DNA of 64,000 bases from assembly GCF_001570365.1 (NCBI RefSeq), contig NZ_BBYK01000059.1:80185-144184 (forward strand). Reading direction: 5' to 3'. The translations under genes and the position numbers were made by a program. The notes below the pieces were generated by a model that saw only the letters and a list, made by a program, of their open reading frames with translations, did no database searches and had not been told where the DNA came from. This document shows positions 17,549 through 25,436 of this stretch, piece by piece. How positions within the stretch are numbered: position 1 is the stretch's first letter; each line of letters starts with the position of its first letter. Origin of the DNA: Microtetraspora fusca (GTDB lineage Bacteria > Actinomycetota > Actinomycetes > Streptosporangiales > Streptosporangiaceae).

Positions 17549-17578
17549 GTGCGGGAGCCTATCGCCGTTGCTAATTTC

Positions 17579-17591
17579 CACTTAGTAAGTG
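17579..17591. promoter_or_regulatory. palindromic operator candidate between oxidoreductase and PadR
   Basis: CACTTA (17579-17584), a central G, and TAAGTG (17586-17591) form a perfect 13-bp palindrome. Flanking TTTC and GAAA extend the dyad loosely. PadR proteins commonly bind such AT-containing dyads in their own promoters, so it is a likely autoregulatory site controlling both divergent genes. Confidence 0.55.
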
Positions 17592-17614
17592 AAACTGAAT
17601 AGAGGAGGTGCCCC

Positions 17615-17938
17615 ATGGCCCGTCGCCAACCCGATCTGGGACGTTTCACCGACGTCGCCCTGCTGGTGCTCGTGAGCCTGGCCGAGGGTGACAAGCACGG
17701 CTATCGCATGATCCAGGACATCGAGGAGTTCTCGGGCACAGCGCTCGAACCCGGCACCCTGTACGGCGCGCTCATGCGGCTGGAGGAGCGCGGGTGGATC
17801 GAGCCGCTGCCGGTGGTCGAGCGGCGCCGGCCGTACCGGATCACTCCGGGGGGCCGCGAGGCCCTGGGCGAGCAGCTCGCCACGCTGCGCCGCATCGAGG
17901 AGACCGGCAGCAAGCGGATCCGGCCGTTATGGGGATGA
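17615..17938 (+). CDS. PadR-family transcriptional regulator
   Basis: A 107-residue winged helix-turn-helix regulator matching the PadR N-terminal domain: LLVLVSLAEGDKHGYRMIQD (residues 15-34), then LEPGTLYGALMRLEERGWIE, and the wing RRRPYRITPGGREALGEQL. The dimerisation tail is a single helix, as in the short PadR subclass. The ATG is preceded by a strong AGGAGGT. It is divergent from the Gfo/Idh/MocA gene, with a 13-bp palindrome between them, and is followed after six bases by a small possible membrane ORF. Confidence 0.9.
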   Translation: MARRQPDLGRFTDVALLVLVSLAEGDKHGYRMIQDIEEFSGTALEPGTLYGALMRLEERGWIEPLPVVERRRPYRITPGGREALGEQLATLRRIEETGSKRIRPLWG

Positions 17939-17944
17939 ACTGAG

Positions 17945-18100
17945 ATGCGATCGCTTGGCGGGTCGCCCTGTCGAAGCAGGCGGGCCCGGCCCCGGCCCCG
18001 GGTGAGCGCCCTGGTCAGCCTGGCGGTGTGCGTCGCGGTCGCGCGGATCGCGCTGTCCGCTCCCCGGACGCCGGGGCTCCCCCAGCCCGCGGCCGCCTGA
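17945..18100 (+). CDS. small 51-residue ORF with one hydrophobic segment (doubtful)
   Basis: It begins at an ATG six bases after the PadR stop and ends exactly where the convergent epimerase gene ends. The product has an Arg-rich N-terminus and one possible membrane segment (SALVSLAVCVAVARIALSAP). A second frame in the same stretch reads WRVALSKQAGPAPAPGER. The two halves look like one short membrane protein split by a frameshift, so this may be a remnant rather than a functional gene. No ribosome-binding site other than read-through from padR is visible. Confidence 0.3.
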   Translation: MRSLGGSPCRSRRARPRPRVSALVSLAVCVAVARIALSAPRTPGLPQPAAA

Positions 18101-19030
18101 TCAGCGGGCTCGCCACGAGGCGATGGTCTCCTTCAGCGCCTCGTCCATCGGGGTGGCGGTGACACCGAAGGTCGCGGTGAAGGCGGAGGAGTCCACGATG
18201 AAGGGCCGATCGAACTGGTAACGCGTCTCCCTCAACTCGCGGAGGAGCGGCGAGACGACACCCCCGGCCGTGAGCGCCCAGCCCGGCAGGCGGCCGAGCC
18301 TGGGAGCCGGCGCCTCGGCCAGATCGCACAGCCGCTCCGCCATGGCCCGGATGCTCTGCGCCGGGCTCGTGGGGATGTGCCAGGCACGGCCCCAGGCGCG
18401 TTCGTCGGTCGCCACCGTGGCGAGAGCCGTCGCCACGTCGGGAAGGTAGGTCCAGCTGTGCGGGATGTCCGGGTCGCTCAGGACCAACGCGCGCCGTCCC
18501 GCGAGCAGCGGTCCGACGAAGCGTCCGCCGAGGAACGACTGCTCCGACGCGCCCGGACCGAAATAGTCCGAGCCGCGTACCTCGGTGATCCGCACCCGCC
18601 CGGCCTGGTGCGCGGCGAGCGCCTGCTTCCACATCTCGGCGCGCACCCGCCCCTTGGTTCCCGTGGCCGCCAGCGGCGTGTCCTCGGTCATCGGCCCGTC
18701 CACGGGGCCGTAGCCGTACAGGTTGCTCAGGGTGACCAGGACCGCTCCCGTCGCCTCCGCCGCGCGCAGCAGCGAGTCCGCGATCGGCGGCCAGTCCTGG
18801 GCCCACCGGTGGTACTTCGGGTTCGCGCAGTTGTAGAGCGCGTCGGCCCCTTCCGTCACCCGGCGCATCTCGGCCGCGTCCTGGGCCGGGGCGGCGACTC
18901 GTGTGACCCCGGCCCGGTCGGGGCCCGAGCCCGAACGGGTGACCACGACCACGTCGTCGCCGGCCTCCGCGAGCGTCTCGGCGACCCTTCCTCCGACCTG
19001 ACCGGCTCCGACGACGACGTGCTTGCCCAT
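18101..19030 (-). CDS. NAD(P)-dependent epimerase/dehydratase-family protein
   Basis: Extended short-chain-dehydrogenase fold, 309 residues. It starts with a Rossmann motif, VVVGAGQVGGRVAETLAEAG (GxGxxG, residues 5-24), followed by DALYNCANPKYHRW, TLSNLYGYGP where the active-site Tyr would lie (about 105-114), and TEVRGSDYFGPG (about 149-160). The usual YxxxK is not cleanly present, as in many uncharacterised members annotated as NAD-dependent epimerases. It lies just downstream of the YrdB-like gene on the same strand, under the TetR-type operator region, so it is probably a target of that TetR protein. Confidence 0.82.
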   Translation of the reverse strand: MGKHVVVGAGQVGGRVAETLAEAGDDVVVVTRSGSGPDRAGVTRVAAPAQDAAEMRRVTEGADALYNCANPKYHRWAQDWPPIADSLLRAAEATGAVLVTLSNLYGYGPVDGPMTEDTPLAATGTKGRVRAEMWKQALAAHQAGRVRITEVRGSDYFGPGASEQSFLGGRFVGPLLAGRRALVLSDPDIPHSWTYLPDVATALATVATDERAWGRAWHIPTSPAQSIRAMAERLCDLAEAPAPRLGRLPGWALTAGGVVSPLLRELRETRYQFDRPFIVDSSAFTATFGVTATPMDEALKETIASWRAR

Positions 19031-19072
19031 GATCCGTCTCCTGTCTCTGTTCGTTCGTACGGGCGGTGGTCC

Positions 19073-19420
19073 TCAGACCTGGTCCCAGACCAGGCGCAGG
19101 ACGCCGTTGACCACATAGAGGATGGCGAAGACCGTGCCGCCCGTCACGAGCCCGGACGCGACGAGGGCGGCCGCGCCGCCGCCGAACCAGGCGATCTCGA
19201 ACGCCGCCCTGGCCAGGCCGTGCAGCTTGAACCTCGCGCCGTTGGCCGCCGCGAAGAGCCCCCAGAGGGTGGCGAACACCACGGGTGCGCCGAGCCCGGC
19301 GAGGATCCGGACCGCGAGAGGAGCGGCGAGGGTGAACCCCCAGTACCCCACCGAGACCAGGACGCCGAGTTCGAGGAAGAACATCAGGGCGGGGTTGGCT
19401 CCCTTGGTCACGGTAAGCAT
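19073..19420 (-). CDS. YrdB-family (DUF2568) membrane protein
   Basis: A 115-residue protein with four hydrophobic segments (for example LMFFLELGVLVSVGYWGFTL and LAVRILAGLGAPVVFATLWG) in the pattern of Bacillus YrdB/DUF2568 proteins, whose function is not established. The ATG at 19420 has a well-placed AAGGAGT; a GTG two codons upstream lies too close to that site. It is the first gene of a two-gene unit with the epimerase-like gene, divergent from TetR across a cluster of palindromes. Confidence 0.75.
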   Translation of the reverse strand: MLTVTKGANPALMFFLELGVLVSVGYWGFTLAAPLAVRILAGLGAPVVFATLWGLFAAANGARFKLHGLARAAFEIAWFGGGAAALVASGLVTGGTVFAILYVVNGVLRLVWDQV

Positions 19421-19440
19421 GGACACTCCTTCGATTCATC

Positions 19441-19498
19441 GCTCTCGTTCGAGAGCAATGCTCTCTAGAGAGAGCGCTGATGTCAAGAGCAGTGCTCT
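19441..19498. promoter_or_regulatory. cluster of TetR-type palindromes (operators)
   Basis: GAGAGCAATGCTCTC (19451-19465) is a perfect 15-bp dyad and AGAGCAGTGCTCT (19486-19498) a 13-bp copy with the same half-site, 34 bases centre to centre. GCTCTC-N4-GAGAGC (19441-19456) and CTCTCTAGAGAG (19461-19472) overlap the first. They sit between the divergent yrdB-like and tetR genes. Confidence 0.7.
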
Positions 19499-19519
19499 CG
19501 AATACTGCCGCCGCTCTGA

Positions 19520-19525
19520 TAGCCT
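19520..19525 (+). promoter_or_regulatory. -10 element TAGCCT placed for a leaderless tetR mRNA
   Basis: TAGCCT ends six bases before the tetR ATG at 19532 and no Shine-Dalgarno is present. The palindrome at 19486-19498 lies directly upstream of it, where it would block RNA polymerase. Confidence 0.45.
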
Positions 19526-19531
19526 CCGGAC

Positions 19532-20230
19532 ATGAGCGCGAGCCGCACCGCACGGGAACGAGTCAGAGCCGAGCTGATCAGGGAGATCACCGACATCGCC
19601 CGTCGACATCTCGCCGTCGACGGAGCGGCGGGGCTGTCGCTCCGGGCCGTGGCACGGGAGATGGGGATGGTCTCCTCCGCGATCTACCGCTACTTCCCCA
19701 GCCGCGACGACCTGCTCACCGCACTGATCATCGACGGCTACAACGCACTCGGGGAGGCGGTGGAGAACGCCGAGGCCGCCTGCGCCCGCGAGGACCTCAC
19801 TGGCCGCTGGCTGGCGGTTTGCCGTGCCGTACGCGAGTGGGGGCTCGCCCATCCACATGAGTACGCCCTGCTCTACGGCTCTCCGGTGCCGGGCTACCGC
19901 GCCCCCGAGGACACCATCGCCCCGGCGGCACGGGACATCCTGGTGTTCGGGAAGATCATCGCCGACGCAATCGCGACCGGGCGCCTCAACCCACCCGCCA
20001 TCCTCCCCGAGCCGCCTGAGATCATCTCCCCGGACGCCGAGGCCGTCAGGGGGCTCATTCCCGGGGCGTCCGATGACGTGATCACCCGGTCCGTCGCCGC
20101 CTGGACGAATCTGTACGGCATGGTGAACTTCGAGCTGTTCGGCCAGTTCAACAACACGATCGAGCACCGCGCGGAGTTCTTCGACCATGTCATGACCGGC
20201 CTCGCCCGCATGCTCGGCCTTCCCGAGTGA
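19532..20230 (+). CDS. TetR/AcrR-family transcriptional regulator
   Basis: A 232-residue TetR-family repressor. The helix-turn-helix lies at residues 15-62 (ELIREITDIARRHLAVDG, then LSLRAVAREMGMVSSAIYRY and FPSRDDLLTALI). The C-terminal ligand domain resembles the TetR_C_33/WHG type (NAEAACAREDLTGRWLAVCR, LAHPHEYALLYGSPVPGY, TNLYGMVNFELFGQF). It is divergent from the YrdB-like and epimerase-like genes, with two matching palindromes in the shared promoter region. Autoregulation plus repression of those genes is the likely mode. Confidence 0.92.
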   Translation: MSASRTARERVRAELIREITDIARRHLAVDGAAGLSLRAVAREMGMVSSAIYRYFPSRDDLLTALIIDGYNALGEAVENAEAACAREDLTGRWLAVCRAVREWGLAHPHEYALLYGSPVPGYRAPEDTIAPAARDILVFGKIIADAIATGRLNPPAILPEPPEIISPDAEAVRGLIPGASDDVITRSVAAWTNLYGMVNFELFGQFNNTIEHRAEFFDHVMTGLARMLGLPE

Positions 20231-20236
20231 CACCTC

Positions 20237-20272
20237 TGGCACGACTCTTTCGTATGTGAAAGTGTCGTGCCA
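20237..20272 (+). promoter_or_regulatory. inverted repeat running into the AbiEi start codon
   Basis: TGGCACGACTCTTTC (20237-20251) and GAAAGTGTCGTGCCA (20258-20272) pair at 14 of 15 positions around a 6-base loop. The last base of the right arm is the A of the antitoxin ATG. It could act as operator DNA for AbiEi or as an mRNA hairpin that masks initiation. Confidence 0.7.
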
Positions 20273-20967
20273 TGACAAGAAGTTACGCAATCGCCACCCT
20301 CGGTGCGATAGCCGAGGCACAATGGGGTCTCGTCACAGCAAGACAGGCAACGCGCAACGGTGTCTCCGCAGTGGAGCTGACGCGCCTGACGGACGACGGG
20401 GTTCTTGATCGTGTCGCATTCGGCGTCTACCGCCTGCCCGGCTCGCCTTCCGGCCCGCTCACCGAGCTTCGCGCGGCATGGCTCCAGCTCGACCCCGATA
20501 CCGAAGCGGAAGCCCGTGGCATCGACTCGGGCGTCGTCTCGCACGGCAGCGCCTCGCTCGTCCTCGCTGTGGGGGACTTCACCGGCGATGTCCACGAGTT
20601 CACGTGTCCCAGGCGCAAGCGGTCCCGCCGCACCGACGTTAAGATCCACACCTCGCCCGTCCGGCTCGACGACATCGTGTGGCGTGACCAGCTTCCGGTC
20701 ACCGCACCGGCACGACTGGTCGGCGATCTGCTCGCGGATCGTCACGACGGTCAGCACATCTCCCATGTCGTGACGGACATCCTCGATCAGAGACTCGCCA
20801 CGAGGAAGGAACTGGTACACGCGGCGGCTCCGCATGCCGCCGCCTACGGCGTGACACCCGCCGGGGAGTTTCTCGACCACCTGATATCTCTCACCCGTCC
20901 TCCCACCCCCCGGAAGGCTCATGGAAACCCGCAGCGATCTGCCATACGCCTCCCCCCGTGCGCTTGA
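20272..20967 (+). CDS. AbiEi-type antitoxin / transcriptional repressor
   Basis: Antitoxin of a type IV AbiE toxin-antitoxin (abortive-infection) system. The 231-residue protein begins with the winged-helix domain of AbiEi antitoxins (AIAEAQWGLVTARQATRNGV, SAVELTRLTDDGVLDRVAFG, VYRLP; residues 12-55). A larger domain follows, with SHGSASLVLAVGDF and TDVKIHTSPVRLDDIVWRDQ typical of the C-terminal antitoxin region. Homologous AbiEi proteins repress their own promoter by binding inverted repeats, matching the dyad just upstream. The toxin gene starts 47 bases before its end in another frame. Confidence 0.85.
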   Translation: MTRSYAIATLGAIAEAQWGLVTARQATRNGVSAVELTRLTDDGVLDRVAFGVYRLPGSPSGPLTELRAAWLQLDPDTEAEARGIDSGVVSHGSASLVLAVGDFTGDVHEFTCPRRKRSRRTDVKIHTSPVRLDDIVWRDQLPVTAPARLVGDLLADRHDGQHISHVVTDILDQRLATRKELVHAAAPHAAAYGVTPAGEFLDHLISLTRPPTPRKAHGNPQRSAIRLPPCA

Positions 20968-21829
20968 CGCCGCGCTCACCGCCCGGTTCAAGAAGCTTTC
21001 GGCCGCACGCCCCCACTCCATCTCCCAGATACGCCGGCAGTTCGCCTACGATCGCGCGCTCGCTCGGTGCTTCACCGGACCAAACGGTGATCGGTGGGTG
21101 CTCAAGGGCGGAATATCCCTGCTCGCCCTACTCAGAGATGCTCGGCATTCCGCCGACCTGGATCTCGCCGCCGACGCGAGGGACACCGCGCAGGCGACGC
21201 AACTGCTTGGGGAGTCACTTCAGCAGGATCTCGGCGACCACTTCTCGTTCCAGCTCGGGCACGGCCTCAAACTGATCGAGGGCATCGAGGGAGTGCGCGT
21301 CCCCGTGGTGGCGTTCCTCGGCCCTCGCCCATACGAGCGCTTCCACCTGGACGTGGTGATCGGGGCGACCGTCACCGGCAGTCTGGAGGAGGCCGACCCA
21401 CTGGTGCCGGTTGGAATTCCCGGACTGCGCCAGCCGAAGTACCAGCTCTATCCGCTGTGCGACACGCTGGCGGACAAGGTGTGCGCCATCATGGAGCGGC
21501 ACGGCGACCGGCCGAGCACGCGTTTCCGCGACCTCGCCGACATCGTCCTCATCGCCAGGAGCCGTTCCATCGAAGCGGCCAAACTGAGTGCCGCGCTGAC
21601 CTCTGAACGCCTGCTGCGGAAGAGCGGCCGGCATACGTCGCTCGACGTCCCGGATCAGATCATGTGGCGCGCCGGCTATGCCAAGGTCTCAGGAAACGCA
21701 CCCGGACTTTACGGCTATCGGGATCTGGAAGCCGCTCTCTCACTCGCGCGGGCCCTCGTCGATCCGGTGCTCGACGGCTCGATGCGCACCGGCCGGTGGA
21801 ACCCGACAGCACTCCGCTGGGAGCCCTAG
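20921..21829 (+). CDS. AbiEii/AbiGii-type nucleotidyltransferase toxin
   Basis: Toxin partner of the AbiE system, a DNA-polymerase-beta-fold nucleotidyltransferase. The 302-residue protein has the conserved motifs WVLKGGISLLALL (about residues 59-71) and SADLDLAADA (77-86, with the Asp79/Asp81 metal pair). It also has the later DTLADKVCAIMERHGDRPST (about 185-204), holding the AbiEii lysine motif, and RFRDLADIVLIA. All catalytic motifs are intact, so it should be active. It overlaps the antitoxin gene by 47 bases, ensuring coupled translation. A strong terminator follows at 21905. The pair sits between tetR and leuA like a small mobile cassette, without visible att sites. Confidence 0.88.
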   Translation: METRSDLPYASPRALDAALTARFKKLSAARPHSISQIRRQFAYDRALARCFTGPNGDRWVLKGGISLLALLRDARHSADLDLAADARDTAQATQLLGESLQQDLGDHFSFQLGHGLKLIEGIEGVRVPVVAFLGPRPYERFHLDVVIGATVTGSLEEADPLVPVGIPGLRQPKYQLYPLCDTLADKVCAIMERHGDRPSTRFRDLADIVLIARSRSIEAAKLSAALTSERLLRKSGRHTSLDVPDQIMWRAGYAKVSGNAPGLYGYRDLEAALSLARALVDPVLDGSMRTGRWNPTALRWEP

Positions 21830-21904
21830 CATTCACCCCCGGATACGGGCAGCACAGACCGTGCTCTCGGCGCGACCGCCGACGAAATCAGTACGCAAAG
21901 GAAC

Positions 21905-21939
21905 GGGGCGGTGGCCGTGGGTCGCACGGCCGCCGCCCC
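21905..21939. terminator. bidirectional terminator between abiEii and leuA
   Basis: GGGGCGGTGGCCGTG (21905-21919) and CACGGCCGCCGCCCC (21925-21939) form a 15-bp stem with one G-T wobble and a 5-base loop, followed by TTCTCGTT on the plus strand. It lies between convergent genes. Confidence 0.85.
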
Positions 21940-22051
21940 TTCTCGTTGGCTTTGGCGCCCGGTCGTCGCGGCCTCGTGGGCCTGACCGGATGTCGTCGGT
22001 CCCGGGAGCCGGGCAGGTCGTGCCCGCGCTCCCGTCATCGGTGCGCGGGCG

Positions 22052-23971
<1,920 letters not shown>

Positions 23972-24044
23972 GACCGTCTCAAATGCTCCCGACGGCAAGG
24001 GGGACGGACACATAACCGGCCCTCCGCTGGAAAGGGGGTCGGAC

Positions 24045-24290
24045 ATGAGGGACGACGAGATCCTCCGCCGCATCGGCGAGCTCATCGACGAAGAACACAC
24101 CCTACGCGGGAGGCTGGCGGCGGGAGAACTCACCAGCGAGGAGGAGCACGAGCGGATCCGGACGCTGGAAGGCGCGCTCGACCAGTGCTGGGACCTGCTC
24201 AGACAGCGCCGGGCCAGCAGGGACGCCGGAGAGGACCCCGACATCGGCGTGCCGCGGCCGGTCGACGAGATCGAGGACTACGAGCAGTGA
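24045..24290 (+). CDS. DUF2630 family protein
   Basis: An 81-residue acidic, helical protein matching the DUF2630 pattern: DDEILRRIGELIDEEHTLRG at the N-terminus, an EEHERIRTLEGALDQCWDLL helix (residues 44-63) ending in RQRRASR, then a C-terminal PRPVDEIEDYEQ tail. The function is not known; heptad spacing suggests a coiled-coil hairpin. A purine-rich GGAAAGGGGG precedes the ATG. It stands alone between the divergent leuA promoter and a GNAT gene. Confidence 0.85.
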   Translation: MRDDEILRRIGELIDEEHTLRGRLAAGELTSEEEHERIRTLEGALDQCWDLLRQRRASRDAGEDPDIGVPRPVDEIEDYEQ

Positions 24291-24412
24291 CGCGTGCCCG
24301 CGGCCTCGTGTAGGGCGAGCGCCGCGCGGCCCGTTTCCCGCCGGCGCGGGGTGCTGGGACGGCCCGGATAATCGGTCGCGCCCCCGTTGGCCAGTGCGGT
24401 TTCCTGGTGCGC

Positions 24413-25396
24413 ATGCATTTCGAACGCCTCCGCCTCTCCGACCCCGGCGACCGGGTTGCCGGCCTGTACGCGATCCACCAGGCCGTGGACGACCCCGGAG
24501 CCCCGACGTCGGTGCGGCACTTCTCGTCCATGCTGGAGGACGGCTGGACGGGCGAGCCCGGGGAGAGCTGGGTGGTCCGGGTGGACGGCGAGATCGCCGG
24601 CGGCTACACCCTGTACTACCCGCAGGAGGACAACACCCACATCTCGGACCTGGTCTTCCTCCTCGTCCACCCCGAGCGACGCCGCCGGGGCCTGGGCGGG
24701 GCCCTTCTGGATCACGCGATCGGCCGGGCCCGCGGCGAGGGGCGCAGCCTCCTCGTCGGTGAGACGCCGACGGGCGGTCCGGGCGCGGCCTTCGCGCAGG
24801 CGAAGGGTTTCACGCCGGCCACGGCGGAGGCGCGCCGCGTCCTCGACCTGCGCACCGTGGACTGGGCGTCCTTCGAGCTCATGCGGGCCGACGCGGCGCG
24901 TCACGCGCGGGGGTACACGCTCGAACGGTGGACCGGCCCGGCGAGTGACGAGTTGCTCGACGACCTGGCTCTCCTGGCGGGGTCCATGAACGACGAGCCG
25001 CTGGGCGACCTGGAGATGGAGGGCCACCGCTGGACCGCCGAACGGATGCGGGCCGGCGACGAGGCGCTGGTGCGGGCCGGGCTCACGGCCTACACGATGA
25101 TCGCCCGGCATGACACCAGCGGCGAGCCGGCGGGCTTCACCCGGATCCTGGTGGATGCGGAGGAGCATCGCGGCTGGGCGCGTCAGGCGGACACCGGCGT
25201 GCTCCAGGCGCACCGCGGCCACCGGCTCGGAACGGTGCTCAAGCTGGCCAACGCCGCCTGGCTGCACGCCTGCGAGCCCGCTGTCGAGCGCATCATCACC
25301 TGGAACGCCGACTACAACGCGTACATGCTGCGGATCAACGAACTGATGGGGTTCCGCCTGCTGGACAACTGGAACGCGTGGCAGCTCCGCGTCTGA
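24413..25396 (+). CDS. GNAT-family N-acetyltransferase with two tandem GNAT-like domains
   Basis: A 327-residue protein with an N-terminal acetyl-CoA-binding GNAT domain: ISDLVFLLVHPERRRRGLGG (about residues 74-93) contains the RRxxGxG/A pyrophosphate loop. A second, more divergent GNAT-like half (about 165-327) carries YTMIARHDTSGEPAGFTRIL and TGVLQAHRGHRLGTVLKLAN, again with a QxxxRG-like loop. Double-GNAT proteins of this layout occur widely in actinomycetes, some as antibiotic or mycothiol-related acetyltransferases; the substrate here is unknown. The ATG at 24413 is used; a GTG two codons upstream is possible. Confidence 0.85.
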   Translation: MHFERLRLSDPGDRVAGLYAIHQAVDDPGAPTSVRHFSSMLEDGWTGEPGESWVVRVDGEIAGGYTLYYPQEDNTHISDLVFLLVHPERRRRGLGGALLDHAIGRARGEGRSLLVGETPTGGPGAAFAQAKGFTPATAEARRVLDLRTVDWASFELMRADAARHARGYTLERWTGPASDELLDDLALLAGSMNDEPLGDLEMEGHRWTAERMRAGDEALVRAGLTAYTMIARHDTSGEPAGFTRILVDAEEHRGWARQADTGVLQAHRGHRLGTVLKLANAAWLHACEPAVERIITWNADYNAYMLRINELMGFRLLDNWNAWQLRV

Positions 25397-25424
25397 ACGG
25401 CTGGATGGGCCCGGGGTCGCTGGT

Positions 25425-25430
25425 TATGAT
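25425..25430 (+). promoter_or_regulatory. -10 element TATGAT placed for a leaderless kinase mRNA
   Basis: TATGAT ends six bases before the kinase GTG start at 25437. No Shine-Dalgarno is present. Confidence 0.5.
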
Positions 25431-25436
25431 CCCGCA

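Noticed and set aside
20231..22051. AbiE cassette as part of an integrated phage or transposon
   Set aside because: No integrase, transposase, tRNA gene, terminal repeats or target-site duplication could be found around it.
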